In this document: positions 41,455 to 49,286 of the stretch, piece by piece
How the letters are laid out: each line of letters begins with the position of its first letter
Numbering within the stretch: position 1 is the stretch's first letter
Origin: JBOGWP01 sp050693875
GTDB taxonomy: Bacteria; Actinomycetota; CADDZG01; JAHWKV01; JBOGWP01
Assembly (NCBI GenBank): GCA_050693875.1
Contig: JBOGWP010000159.1
Span: 8,642 to 72,641 of the forward strand
Direction: 5' to 3'
Length of the DNA stretch: 64,000 nucleotides
Notes under the pieces: generated by a model
What the model saw: only the letters and a program-made list of their open reading frames with translations
The model's database searches: none
What the model was told of the DNA's origin: nothing
Program-made: the position numbers and the translations under genes

Positions 41455-42145
41455 CCTGGAGTGCGATGGCAAACGTCGCCGAGTAGCGGGCGCCCTCCTT
41501 CGCGGCGTCGAGGGTGAGCTTGTCGCCGCCGTTGCGAAAGATTCCGTCGCCGTTGTTGCGGAGTGTCCGCGGGCCCTTCGCCGCGTAGGGCGCCCCAGCG
41601 TGGACCAGGTCGGTCAAGGCGTCGTCGAAGTAGAGCTGGGAGGTGACGTCGAACGTGCGCCCCGAGTCGGTCAGACGGATCTTGAAATGGATGTGCAGTG
41701 CCCGGCCCTGGTACCAGCCCGGGCAGACGGTGGTGAACCAGGTCGCCCCACCTGCATGGTGGTCTGGTAGCCCCGCAGGAATTTCTTGCCGGTCGTGACG
41801 AAGCCGGGATCGCGAGCGTCCGAGTACACCCCGGCGGCGTCGCAATGCCACACGTCGACCGTGGCGCCGGCCAGTGGACCGCACAACGCAGGCGGGGGTC
41901 CGCCTGCGGCCGTCCCCGTCGGCTCGGCGGAGGGGCAGCCGGTGACCGGTGACGAACCGGTTGTGGGCTCGCCGGGGAGAACCGGTCTGCGGGGACGAAG
42001 CCGGGGTGAGGACGGAGCGCCGCGGGGCCCCCTTGCCGCGTCGTGCACCCGGCCGAGACGGCTGCCTCGAGCAGCGACAGGACCTCGCGACGATCGAGGA
42101 TGCGGCCGACCTGCTCGTCGTTGCCGCTGATGCTCCCCCCTGACG
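41455..42145 (-). pseudogene. Intradiol ring-cleavage dioxygenase, frameshifted
   Basis: Three frames together show V-G-R-I-L-D-R-R-E-V-L-S-L-L-E (the usual leader of these proteins), C-G-P-L-A-G-A-T-V-D-V-W-H-C-D-A-A-G-V-Y-S-D (split core), F-V-T-T-G-K-K-F-L-R-G-Y-Q-T-T and, in a third frame, F-T-T-V-C-P-G-W-Y-Q-G-R-A-L-H-I-H-F-K with the Tyr and His iron ligands. Shifts lie near 42045 and 41750, and the normal C-terminal stop is lost. The T-E-G-P-Y segment with the first Tyr ligand was not found in any frame, so a deletion is likely as well. Probably inactive. Confidence 0.7.
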
Positions 42146-42177
42146 CGTCGTCGACGGCGGGAGGATCCCCATCCTGC

Positions 42178-42570
42178 CTAGTCGAGGCCGGGTGGTGCGG
42201 TGCGGCTGATCACCACGACGCCGAGCACGATCACCGCCACGCCGAGCCAGCGAAGGCTGGTCACGTGCTCGTGGAGGACCAACTGGGCGAAGCCCGTCGT
42301 CACCACATAGGTGATGCCGGCGAAGGGGTAGGCGAAGCTGATCGGCGCGCGCGACAGCACCACCAGCCAGAGCGCCGCCGAGATCACGAAGATGGCAAGT
42401 CCAGCGAGGATCTGGGGCGTCGTCGCGATGTTCAGGGCCAGGCGGACGGGCTTCTTGAGCTGCGGGCCACCGATGTACCCGACCTGCTCCATGCCGGCCC
42501 GGAGCAGGATCTGGCCGGCGGTGGAGAGGATGACGGCGAAGACGGCAAGCGCGGACGTCTTGAGCAGCAT
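42178..42570 (-). CDS. Small four-helix DMT/SMR-type transporter
   Basis: A 130-residue membrane protein with four helices: A-L-A-V-F-A-V-I-L-S-T-A-G-Q, Q-I-L-A-G-L-A-I-F-V-I-S-A-A-L, P-I-S-F-A-Y-P-F-A-G-I-T-Y-V and W-L-G-V-A-V-I-V-L-G-V-V-V. The G-Q-I-L-L-R-A-G-M motif after helix 1 resembles EamA-like half-transporters and ArnE/ArnF undecaprenyl-aminoarabinose flippases more than EmrE, which has a key Glu at E14 that is not seen in helix 1 here. The ATG follows GGAGG. A lipid-linked sugar flippase subunit is an attractive guess given the cluster, but it has no direct proof. Confidence 0.75.
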   Translation of the reverse strand: MLLKTSALAVFAVILSTAGQILLRAGMEQVGYIGGPQLKKPVRLALNIATTPQILAGLAIFVISAALWLVVLSRAPISFAYPFAGITYVVTTGFAQLVLHEHVTSLRWLGVAVIVLGVVVISRTAPPGLD

Positions 42571-42656
42571 CCTCGTACCTCCAGCGGTCGATCCCCGCTC
42601 GCGGGGAAGAGTCGGGGGAACGATACACGACCCGCCGGAGCGCAAGGCAGCGCTTC

Positions 42657-43379
42657 TCAGCGTCGGGACGAAGCGAGGTGGGGGAGCGAATCACTCCCGC
42701 GCCCGGTGAAGATGTGGTCGACAATCCGGTAGGCCCGGGCCTCCTCCGCCGACAGGATGAAGTCACGCTCGGTATCGCGGCTGATCCGCTCCACGGGCTG
42801 TCCGGTGTGGCGGGCGAAGATCGCGTCGATCAGCGCTCGCTGCCGAAGGATCTCGCGGGCGTGAATCTCGATGTCGATGTCCCGCCCGCCGACCTCGCCC
42901 TTCGGCTGGTGGAGGAGCACCGTCGAATGCGGCAGCGCGTGCCGCTTTCCGGCGGCGCCGGCTGCCAAGATTACTGCGGCGGCCGAGGCAGCCCGTCCGA
43001 GGCAGTAGGTGGCGACGTCGGGGCGGATGCACCGCATCGCGTCGTAGACGGCGAGGAGGGCAGGGGCGGAGCCTCCGGGGGAGTTCACGTAGAGGTGGAG
43101 GTCCAGGTCGGGTCCCTCCGACTCGAGGAAGAGGAGCTGGGCGACGACGAGCCCGGCCACGGCATCGTCTGCCGAGCCGAGGAAGACGATGCGCTCCCCC
43201 AGCAGGCGGGAGTAGATTTCGAGACCGCTCGTCGTTGCCGATCTCCTCGGCCACGATCGGGAGGACCGGGGGCGGAGGAGGCTGGACCGGTGGCCGCGGG
43301 GGCTCCGGAGCGGGCGGCTCGGCGCCCGCCGGTGCGGGGGGCGGCTCCGCCTCCCGCCGGCCTTCAGGTCCTCGTGCAT
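42657..43379 (-). CDS. clpP: ClpP-family serine protease subunit with displaced N-terminal frame
   Basis: From residue about 52 this 240-residue product is a Clp[25 protein letters not shown], the active Ser in L-G-R-A-A-S-A-A-A, the His in L-L-H-Q-P-K-G and Asp in R-D-T-E-R-D-F. The first 50 residues are Arg/Pro/Ser-rich and unlike ClpP. In the neighbouring frame the same bases give a Pro-rich segment and [12 protein letters not shown], the normal ClpP beginning. So the ancestral frame was left early and rejoined near 43227. AGGA lies before the ATG at 43379. No clpX partner is adjacent. Confidence 0.8.
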   Translation of the reverse strand: MHEDLKAGGRRSRPPHRRAPSRPLRSPRGHRSSLLRPRSSRSWPRRSATTSGLEIYSRLLGERIVFLGSADDAVAGLVVAQLLFLESEGPDLDLHLYVNSPGGSAPALLAVYDAMRCIRPDVATYCLGRAASAAAVILAAGAAGKRHALPHSTVLLHQPKGEVGGRDIDIEIHAREILRQRALIDAIFARHTGQPVERISRDTERDFILSAEEARAYRIVDHIFTGRGSDSLPHLASSRR

Positions 43380-43419
43380 TCCGTCGTCCTATCTGCCCAC
43401 CTGTCGCCGGCCGCTGCGC

Positions 43420-43486
43420 TATAGTGCAACCGAGCGGTTGCGCAAGTCTCGCGCAGGCGAGAGCGACTGTGCAACTGTAGGGTTGC
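43420..43486. promoter_or_regulatory. Promoter region with three 6-4-6 inverted repeats
   Basis: Between clpP (minus) and the SRPBCC gene (plus) lie GCAACCGAGCGGTTGC (43426-43441, perfect), TCTCGCGCAGGCGAGA (43447-43462, perfect) and GCAACTGTAGGGTTGC (43471-43486, one mismatch). The first and third share half-sites GCAAC/GGTTGC and are 45 bases apart. TATAGT (43420-43425), a likely -10, abuts the first. The ArsR-type regulator encoded two genes down is the obvious candidate to bind here and control its own operon. Confidence 0.65.
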
Positions 43487-43499
43487 GGGAGGAGAGAGC

Positions 43500-43928
43500 G
43501 TGAACCGGGTCGAGCGGGTCGAAGTGCTGCCGGCGCCGCCGGAGACGGTATGGCCGACGATCACCGAGCCGGCCGAGCTGTCGCAGTGGTTCGAGGCAGA
43601 GGTGCTCGAGCTCGGGCTCCGGCCTGGGGGCCGGATCGTGATGCGCGAGTCGGGAGCGATTCGGCGCGCCCGCGTCCTCGAGATCGAGCGGCCGGTGCGG
43701 CTGCTGTTCCGCTGGCTGCTCTTTCAGGTCGCCGAGGAGGGTGACGTGGAGCCGGTGCCGGGAACGACCGTCGAGGTCGTGCTCGAAGAGGTTCCGGAGG
43801 GGACGCGCATCCAGGTGAGCGAATGGGGGCCGACGGCCGAGGCACCCGCCGGGGCCGGCCCCATCTTCACGCTCGAGGCCCCACCCGAACCCCGTGGGGC
43901 GCCTCCGCGGATCATGCTCTGGCGATGA
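43500..43928 (+). CDS. SRPBCC (AHSA1/START-like) family protein
   Basis: A 142-residue helix-grip protein: V-E-V-L-P-A-P-P-E-T-V-W-P-T-I-T-E-P, L-S-Q-W-F-E-A-E-V, G-G-R-I-V-M-R-E and T-T-V-E-V-V-L-E-E-V-P-E-G-T-R-I-Q-V. The domain is slightly short at its end. These proteins bind hydrophobic ligands; in this gene order they are nearly always partnered with an ArsR regulator, as here (ATGA overlap). GTG at 43500 follows GGAGGAGAG. The ligand is unknown. Confidence 0.88.
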   Translation: MNRVERVEVLPAPPETVWPTITEPAELSQWFEAEVLELGLRPGGRIVMRESGAIRRARVLEIERPVRLLFRWLLFQVAEEGDVEPVPGTTVEVVLEEVPEGTRIQVSEWGPTAEAPAGAGPIFTLEAPPEPRGAPPRIMLWR

Positions 43929-44251
43929 CCGGGCGCGACCGGACCGCGGCAGTCTTCTCCGCCCTCGCAGACCCCACCCGGCGCGAGGTGGTGCTGCTCC
44001 TCTCCAAGCACGGTTCGATGACCGCGACCGAGCTGTCCGGCCGCCTGCCGGTGACCCGTCAGGCGGTGGCCAAGCACCTCAACGCGCTCGAGACCGCCGG
44101 GCTGGTGCGCGGAGAGCGTGTCGGGCGGGAGAACCGCTACCGGTTGACGCCGGGTCCCATGAACCAGGCGGCCGGCTGGATGGGCTCCGTGGTCGCGCAA
44201 TGGGACCGGCGCCTCGGCCGTCTCCGCCGAAAGCTGGAGCATCAAGGGTAG
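43925..44251 (+). CDS. ArsR-family winged-helix regulator
   Basis: A 108-residue winged-helix protein: V-F-S-A-L-A-D-P-T-R-R-E-V-V-L-L-L, then T-A-T-E-L-S-G-R-L-P-V-T-R-Q-A-V-A-K-H-L (recognition helix) and A-G-L-V-R-G-E-R-V-G-R-E-N-R-Y-R-L. No metal-binding Cys cluster is present, so it is not an arsenic sensor; it belongs to the SRPBCC-linked subgroup. It starts inside the stop of the SRPBCC gene. It probably represses the shared promoter at 43420-43486. Confidence 0.92.
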   Translation: MTGRDRTAAVFSALADPTRREVVLLLSKHGSMTATELSGRLPVTRQAVAKHLNALETAGLVRGERVGRENRYRLTPGPMNQAAGWMGSVVAQWDRRLGRLRRKLEHQG

Positions 44252-44331
44252 GGTGAGCAGCCGGTGGGGCGGATCGTCACCATCGGGCGCGGCGCGCTGG
44301 CCTTCGTCCCTCGTGCCGTTAGCATGCTGGC

Positions 44332-45810
44332 GTGATGGGCTTCGGGAACGCCGAGGGAACCGGCTGCCGGATCGGGGTCTGGGGGACCTTCGATCTGGAG
44401 GATCACTCGGACGCGGTGCTACCCAGAATCGTGCGCAACGAGCTGGGACGGCGCCTTCCCAACGCTCGCATTCGCACCTTCGCCCCGTTCGGGGAGCTGC
44501 ATCCGAGCACCTTCGACGCGGGGGTCCCGCCCGAGCCCCTCGGCCGCTGGGAGCCCGAGCGGCTCGCCCAGCTGGCCACGGAGCTCGACCTCGTGATCGT
44601 CGGGGCGGGCTGCACCCTCCCTCTCCACGACGAGCGGCTGGCCGCGCCCTACCGGGAGGAGCCGGGACGCATCGCCGCGTGGTCGCCGGCGAGGTTCCTC
44701 GTCGACGGGCTCGGTGCCGACCTCGAGCGTGAGACGGCGGTCATCTGGAGCGCGGCAGGCTTCGACGACGCCGAGGCCGGCGACGCCGAGCGGCTGCGAG
44801 CCGCGGTGGCCGGCCGCGCGGCCGTCAGCGTGCGAGGCGAGGCGGCACGCCGTGTTCTCGAAGAGGCGGGCGTCATCCGAGAGATCGAGGTGGTTCCCTG
44901 GCCGGGGCTGCTCGCCTCGCGGCTCATCCCTCCAGACACCATGAAGATGCGGCTCGAGTACCTACGGTACATGGACTGGTTCCCGCCGGAGGGGCCCGTC
45001 CTGGTCGTCCAGGCGGACCGGACGGCGGATGCGGATCCAGCGGACCTCGCCGCGGCCGTCGAGCAGGTGCTCGAGGGGCATCCCGGACTCCGACCGGTCC
45101 TCGTGCGCTCGGGGCGCTGCTACGGCGACGACGACGTTGCCCGCGCGATCGCCGCCGCGCTGCCCGCGACCACTCATCACCTGCCCGAGGCCGCGGACGC
45201 GGGCGATGTGATCGCCGCCGTCGCGGCGGCGGAGGCCGTCGTGGCTTCGTCGCCATTCGTCGCCGGCGCCGCGCTCGCTTACGACCGTCCGGTCGTGGGC
45301 CTTGCCTCCAAGACCCGCAGCGACCTCGCCGACCTGGCCTCGGTCGCCGGTTCGAGGCTTCAGGTTGTACGCGACCCGGCGGGCTTCGCCGCAGCACTCC
45401 GTGCCGCCCGCGCCGCTCCGTCTGCCCGCCGTGACCTCCTCGCCCGGCTCGACGCGCACTTCGATGCGCTTGCAGAGGCCGGCGAAAAGGCGGCCGCGTC
45501 GGCGGGTAGGGCCGGGGCGGCCCGGCCCACCGTCGGGATCGAGGACGTGGAATGGAGACTCGAGCGGCTGAGCCGTGCCTACGAGGTGCTCGCCGGGCGG
45601 GTCGGCCGCGACCGCCTCGCCTTCGCCGAGCGCCTCCATCCCCTCCAGGCGGAGCTGAACCATCTCCGTCGCGAAGTGCGGTGGATGCGGAAGGCGCTCG
45701 ACGAGGCCGCGCAGGCGCATGAAGAGCTGCACGCGCTGCGCAGCACCAAGACGTTTCGGTACACCGCGATGCTTCGTGACCTCTACTCGTGGCTGAGAAG
45801 GCGCCGGTAG
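44332..45810 (+). CDS. Polysaccharide pyruvyltransferase-family protein with C-terminal coiled coil
   Basis: A 492-residue protein. Residues about 12-350 look like the pyruvyltransferase (CsaB/WcaK) GT-B-like fold: G-V-W-G-T-F-D-L-E-D-H-S, D-L-V-I-V-G-A-G-C-T-L-P, W-S-A-A-G-F and V-S-V-R-G-E-A-A-R-R-V-L (all typical positions). The C-terminus forms a helical coiled region and L-R-S-T-K-T-F-R-Y-T, a tail common in actinobacterial glycan enzymes. The GTG start lies right after TAGCAT (44320-44325), so the mRNA may be leaderless. It would add ketal-linked pyruvate to a glycan. It heads the large glycan cluster. Confidence 0.75.
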   Translation: MMGFGNAEGTGCRIGVWGTFDLEDHSDAVLPRIVRNELGRRLPNARIRTFAPFGELHPSTFDAGVPPEPLGRWEPERLAQLATELDLVIVGAGCTLPLHDERLAAPYREEPGRIAAWSPARFLVDGLGADLERETAVIWSAAGFDDAEAGDAERLRAAVAGRAAVSVRGEAARRVLEEAGVIREIEVVPWPGLLASRLIPPDTMKMRLEYLRYMDWFPPEGPVLVVQADRTADADPADLAAAVEQVLEGHPGLRPVLVRSGRCYGDDDVARAIAAALPATTHHLPEAADAGDVIAAVAAAEAVVASSPFVAGAALAYDRPVVGLASKTRSDLADLASVAGSRLQVVRDPAGFAAALRAARAAPSARRDLLARLDAHFDALAEAGEKAAASAGRAGAARPTVGIEDVEWRLERLSRAYEVLAGRVGRDRLAFAERLHPLQAELNHLRREVRWMRKALDEAAQAHEELHALRSTKTFRYTAMLRDLYSWLRRRR

Positions 45811-47711
45811 CGGAGGCCGGGCCCGCGGCACGGCCGGTCGAGATCCCGAGGATCGACCGGCCGGACCTGTCGATCCTCATGCTGACGTTCGGCGGATGGG
45901 AGTGGGCGCGGCGCAGCCTCGAGGCGGTCGCCGAGCACACGCCGGCTCGCTACGAGGTGGTGATCGTCGACAATGCGTCGCCCCCCGACACCGTGGCGGC
46001 GCTGCGGCGCGATTTGGTCGGTGCGCGCATCGTCTTCAACGATCGCAACGTCGGCTTCGGGCCGGGGATGAATCTCGCCGCCAGGAACGCCACCGGCCGC
46101 ACGCTGTGCCTGCTGAACAGCGACTGCCTGGTGGAGCCGGGCTGGCTCGACCCGCTGCTCGAGGTGCTGGACGCCGATCCACTGGCCGGCGCCGCAGTTC
46201 CCCGGCTGCTGAACCTGGACGGTTCGCTACAGGAGGCGGGAGCTGCCGTCTCCTCGGACGGCTCGACGGTGGCGATTGGGGATGGAGACGATCCCGACGA
46301 CGATGCCTACGCCTTCCGCCGGTACGTCGAGTACGGCTCAGCCGCATGCCTCGTGATCCGGCGAGAGCTGTTCCTCGAACTGGGCGGGTTCGACCCCGCC
46401 TTCGGGCTCGGCTACTGCGAGGACGTGGACCTCTGCCTTCGCCTCCGCCAACGCGGGCTGCGGGTGGTCTACGAGCCGGGGTCGCGGGTGGTCCATGCCC
46501 GGTGGGGCTCCGCGCCGCGGGAGGAGGCGATCCGGCGGGTCCGCAGGAACACCGAGATCCTTCGCAGTCGCTGGCGCTCCTCACTGCGGGAGCGGCCCTC
46601 GCTCGACGATCCGCTCCGCCGGCCTCCGCGCCTGATGGCTGCCCGTGACGCCGGAACCGTGCAGCGGATCCTCGTCGCGCATCCCCGACTTCCGCTGGAT
46701 CGCTGGGGTTCGGCGGATCGGGATCTCGCGGAGGCCCTCCCTGAGATCGCGCGGCTGTGGCCGGAGAACCGGCTGACCGTGACACTCGACAAGACCGCCC
46801 CCGCGATCGCGGAGGAGGAGTCGTGGAGGGCGCTCGGCGTCGAGGTGGCCCGGCCCCGCGACTTCGAGGAGGACTGGCTCGCCCTGCGCCTCGGGCACTA
46901 CGCCGCCTGCATCGTCGCCGATGTGCGGGTGCTCGACGAGCGGCGACGCCTGCTCGCCGAGACGCATCCGGGGGCGGCCCGGGTCTGGTGGGCAGGGCGG
47001 CCGCAATCGGGCGCGGAAGAGCACACCGATGGGGAGCGCCGCGCGGCGGGCTGGGCCGAGCTGGTGGTCTGCGCGTCGGATGAGGAACGGGACCGGTGGC
47101 GGGCGGTGGCACCCGGGCTTCGGGTCGTGGTCGTCCCGCGAGGGCTGGTGGTGGCCGATCCGGCCCCCGGATTCGGCGACCGCATCGGCGTGTGCCTCCT
47201 GCTTCCCGACGAGCCGCTCTGCACCGACGGGCTGTACGAGGGAGTCGTCAGTGTTCTCGCCCAGATGCCGGACCTGCCGGTGCAAGCGATAGCACCGGGT
47301 TCTGTGGCGCAGGCACGGGTTCCCGTGCCCGTGGTCGCCAACGTCGCCAACCCCCGGCCGTTCCTGCTGCGCGCGCGGGTCGGCGTGGCGTTTGCTCCCA
47401 CCCTCGAGACCATCCTGGAGGTCGTCGGGGCGGGGACCCCCTTTCTCGTCGATCACGCCCCGACTGAGAACGAGTCCGGGCCGGCGGGTGGCGAGCGGGA
47501 CAACGAGGCGGTGGCGGAGTACGCGCGGGTGCTGCACGCGGATCCTGGGACGTGGGACGTCCTCCGGGCGGCCCAGCGGGACGCCTGGCAGGAGGTGGCG
47601 CCCCAGGACGCCCGGCGGGAGGGCCTGGTCGAGGTGATGGCCGAGCTGGGGGTGCCTCCCCCCGATCGGCGGAGCCTCCGCGACCCCGCGGGGGCCAAGC
47701 TCTCCCGATGA
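45789..47711 (+). CDS. Two-domain glycosyltransferase (GT2 plus GT-B-like)
   Basis: A 640-residue protein. Residues 28-270 are a GT2 domain of the rhamnosyltransferase type: L-S-I-L-M-L-T-F-G-G, V-V-I-V-D-N-A-S-P-P-D, R-N-V-G-F-G-P-G-M-N and the D-x-D-like L-L-N-S-D-C-L-V, then E-D-V-D-L-C-L-R-L. The second half (about 290-640) resembles a GT-B glycosyltransferase with V-G-A-G-T-P-F-L-V in the donor site, but key motifs are weak. GTG at 45789 starts 22 bases inside the previous gene, which indicates coupling. Confidence 0.82.
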   Translation: MAEKAPVAEAGPAARPVEIPRIDRPDLSILMLTFGGWEWARRSLEAVAEHTPARYEVVIVDNASPPDTVAALRRDLVGARIVFNDRNVGFGPGMNLAARNATGRTLCLLNSDCLVEPGWLDPLLEVLDADPLAGAAVPRLLNLDGSLQEAGAAVSSDGSTVAIGDGDDPDDDAYAFRRYVEYGSAACLVIRRELFLELGGFDPAFGLGYCEDVDLCLRLRQRGLRVVYEPGSRVVHARWGSAPREEAIRRVRRNTEILRSRWRSSLRERPSLDDPLRRPPRLMAARDAGTVQRILVAHPRLPLDRWGSADRDLAEALPEIARLWPENRLTVTLDKTAPAIAEEESWRALGVEVARPRDFEEDWLALRLGHYAACIVADVRVLDERRRLLAETHPGAARVWWAGRPQSGAEEHTDGERRAAGWAELVVCASDEERDRWRAVAPGLRVVVVPRGLVVADPAPGFGDRIGVCLLLPDEPLCTDGLYEGVVSVLAQMPDLPVQAIAPGSVAQARVPVPVVANVANPRPFLLRARVGVAFAPTLETILEVVGAGTPFLVDHAPTENESGPAGGERDNEAVAEYARVLHADPGTWDVLRAAQRDAWQEVAPQDARREGLVEVMAELGVPPPDRRSLRDPAGAKLSR

Positions 47712-47837
47712 TCCTGTGATCCCTTCGCGGCGGACAGCAGCAAGGGAGGACCGCCCGTCCGCGACAGCCCCGGCCACCGCCGGAGGTGGGCCGGGCATCC
47801 CACCACCTCGCCGAAGCGCTCGGCGGTGCTCGGGTTC

Positions 47838-47864
47838 TTGACGCAAGCGGGCTGAGGGTATAAG
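47838..47864 (+). promoter_or_regulatory. Promoter of the heptose operon
   Basis: TTGACG (47838-47843) and TATAAG (47859-47864), 15 bases apart, or TAAGCA (47861-47866) at 17. It is followed by a leader of about 55 bases before the GTG at 47927. It is one of the best -35/-10 pairs in the window, at the start of the long plus-strand run of sugar genes. The rest of the 215-bp gap (47712-47926) shows no gene. Confidence 0.55.
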
Positions 47865-47926
47865 CAGGGGCGTCCCCGGGGCGGCTCGACGAGGAGCCGT
47901 CATGTCTTGAGCGAGGTCGATGCTAC

Positions 47927-48526
47927 GTGCGCGCGGCGGTGTTCCTGGATCGCGACGGGGTCCTGAACGCGGTGCGCATCGAGGGCGGGATCGCGGGGCC
48001 GCCCCGAGACCTAGACGAGCTCCAGATTCCTGAAGACGCTCATGCCTGCCTGGAGCGATTGAAGAAGGCCGGATACGTGCTCCTGGTCGTGAGCAATCAG
48101 CCCGACGTGGCGCGCGGAGACGTCGATCCCGCCGCGGTGTCGCGCATCAACGCCCGGCTGCGGGAGCGGCTCCCCATCGACGCCGTCTATGTCTGCGTCC
48201 ATGACAACGCCGACGGGTGCGCGTGCAGGAAGCCCCGACCCGGGATGATTCACTCCGCCGCCCGCGACTGGCAGGTCGACCTCGGACGCAGCTGGCTCAT
48301 TGGCGATCGCTGGACCGACATCGCCGCCGCGGATGCGGCCGGCGTCGACGGGATCCTCATCGAGTCCGCCCACAGCTGGCGGCCGACGAGCATTGGGGGG
48401 CCGCCCCCGGGACTTCGGCCGCGCTTCACCGGATCGTCTCTGCGCGACTGCATCGACTTCATCTTCGAGGCGCCCGACTGCGGCTCGCCTCGGGCGCCGG
48501 CCCTCGGCGGTTCGCCGCGTCCATGA
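47927..48526 (+). CDS. gmhB: D,D-heptose 1,7-bisphosphate 7-phosphatase-like HAD enzyme
   Basis: A 199-residue HAD phosphatase: D-R-D-G-V-L-N (8-14, nucleophile Asp8 and Asp10), V-V-S-N-Q-P-D (54-60), the zinc-site C-V-H-D-N-A-D-G-C-A-C (C90, H92, C98, C100), R-K-P-R-P-G and I-G-D-R-W-T-D. GmhB removes the 7-phosphate from D-glycero-D-manno-heptose 1,7-bisphosphate. With HddA, HddC and GmhA encoded at 53.5, 54.4 and 59 kb, it completes the route to GDP-D-glycero-alpha-D-manno-heptose. The C-terminal 40 residues are unconserved. Confidence 0.9.
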   Translation: MRAAVFLDRDGVLNAVRIEGGIAGPPRDLDELQIPEDAHACLERLKKAGYVLLVVSNQPDVARGDVDPAAVSRINARLRERLPIDAVYVCVHDNADGCACRKPRPGMIHSAARDWQVDLGRSWLIGDRWTDIAAADAAGVDGILIESAHSWRPTSIGGPPPGLRPRFTGSSLRDCIDFIFEAPDCGSPRAPALGGSPRP

Positions 48527-48614
48527 CAAGGCTCGCCAAAGGCGGCAACGTTTTCTCCGTCGTCTCGCGTCCGATAGGCTCTCGCCGGGGGTTGCTTGGT
48601 GAGGAGGAATTGGG

Positions 48615-49286
48615 ATGAAGATCTTCGTCGACAGTGCCAACCTTGCCGATATCGAGTCGGCACTCGAGCGCGGCTTTCCCTCCGGCATCACCACCAATCC
48701 CTCCATCCTGGCGAAGGAGGAGCGCCGCGACTATCGGGAGCACATTCGCGACATCATCCGCCTCGTCCAGAAGTTCGGCCGGGCCCTTCCCCTCTCGGTG
48801 GAGGTGTTCACCACCGACCCCTCCGAGATGATCCGCCAGGCGGACGAGTTCGTTGCCGAGTTCGGGGATTATCCCGAGCTGACGGTCAAGGTGCCGATCG
48901 GATGGGAGGAGCTGCGCGTGATCAGCGCCCTGACCGACCGGGGCGTCGCCGTGAACGCAACCTGCGGGATGTCGTTCAACCAGGCTGTCATGGCGCTCAA
49001 CGCCGGCGCGCGCTACATGAGCCTTTTCTGGGGGCGCATCCGCGACACCGGGTACGACGCCGGCTCGGTCGTGTCGCAGGTCCGGCGTGCGATGGAGCGG
49101 AGCGGGTCGTCGGCGGAGATCATCGTGGGATCGATTCGCCACATCATGGACGTCAACGAGGCGATCGAAGCGGGCGCGCACATCGTGACGGTGCCACCGA
49201 TCTTCTTCGAGAGGATGTGCAGCCATCCCAAGACCGACGAGGTGGTGCACCAGTTCGTGACCGAGTTCGCGGCTTGGATGTCCTGA
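48615..49286 (+). CDS. Transaldolase / fructose-6-phosphate aldolase-like enzyme
   Basis: A 223-residue TIM-barrel aldolase of the short transaldolase (TalC/FSA) type: F-V-D-S-A-N-L-A-D-I at the start, G-I-T-T-N-P-S-I-L, the Schiff-base Lys92 in E-L-T-V-K-V-P-I-G, N-A-T-C-G-M-S-F-N-Q-A and S-I-R-H-I-M-D-V. A GGAGGAATTGGG site precedes the ATG. Transaldolases make or use sedoheptulose-7-phosphate, the substrate of GmhA, so this enzyme may feed the heptose route. That link is inferred from gene order. Confidence 0.9.
   Translation: MKIFVDSANLADIESALERGFPSGITTNPSILAKEERRDYREHIRDIIRLVQKFGRALPLSVEVFTTDPSEMIRQADEFVAEFGDYPELTVKVPIGWEELRVISALTDRGVAVNATCGMSFNQAVMALNAGARYMSLFWGRIRDTGYDAGSVVSQVRRAMERSGSSAEIIVGSIRHIMDVNEAIEAGAHIVTVPPIFFERMCSHPKTDEVVHQFVTEFAAWMS

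Noticed and set aside
42593..42606. CCCCGC/GCGGGG hairpin before the small transporter, considered as a guanidine riboswitch.
   Set aside because: The loop is only two to six bases without the ACGR of guanidine-II, only one hairpin is present and the transporter is not clearly of the Gdx type.
43925..44251. The ArsR gene as an arsenic-resistance regulator.
   Set aside because: It lacks the Cys pair of arsenic sensors, no ars genes are present, and the SRPBCC partner points to the other subgroup.
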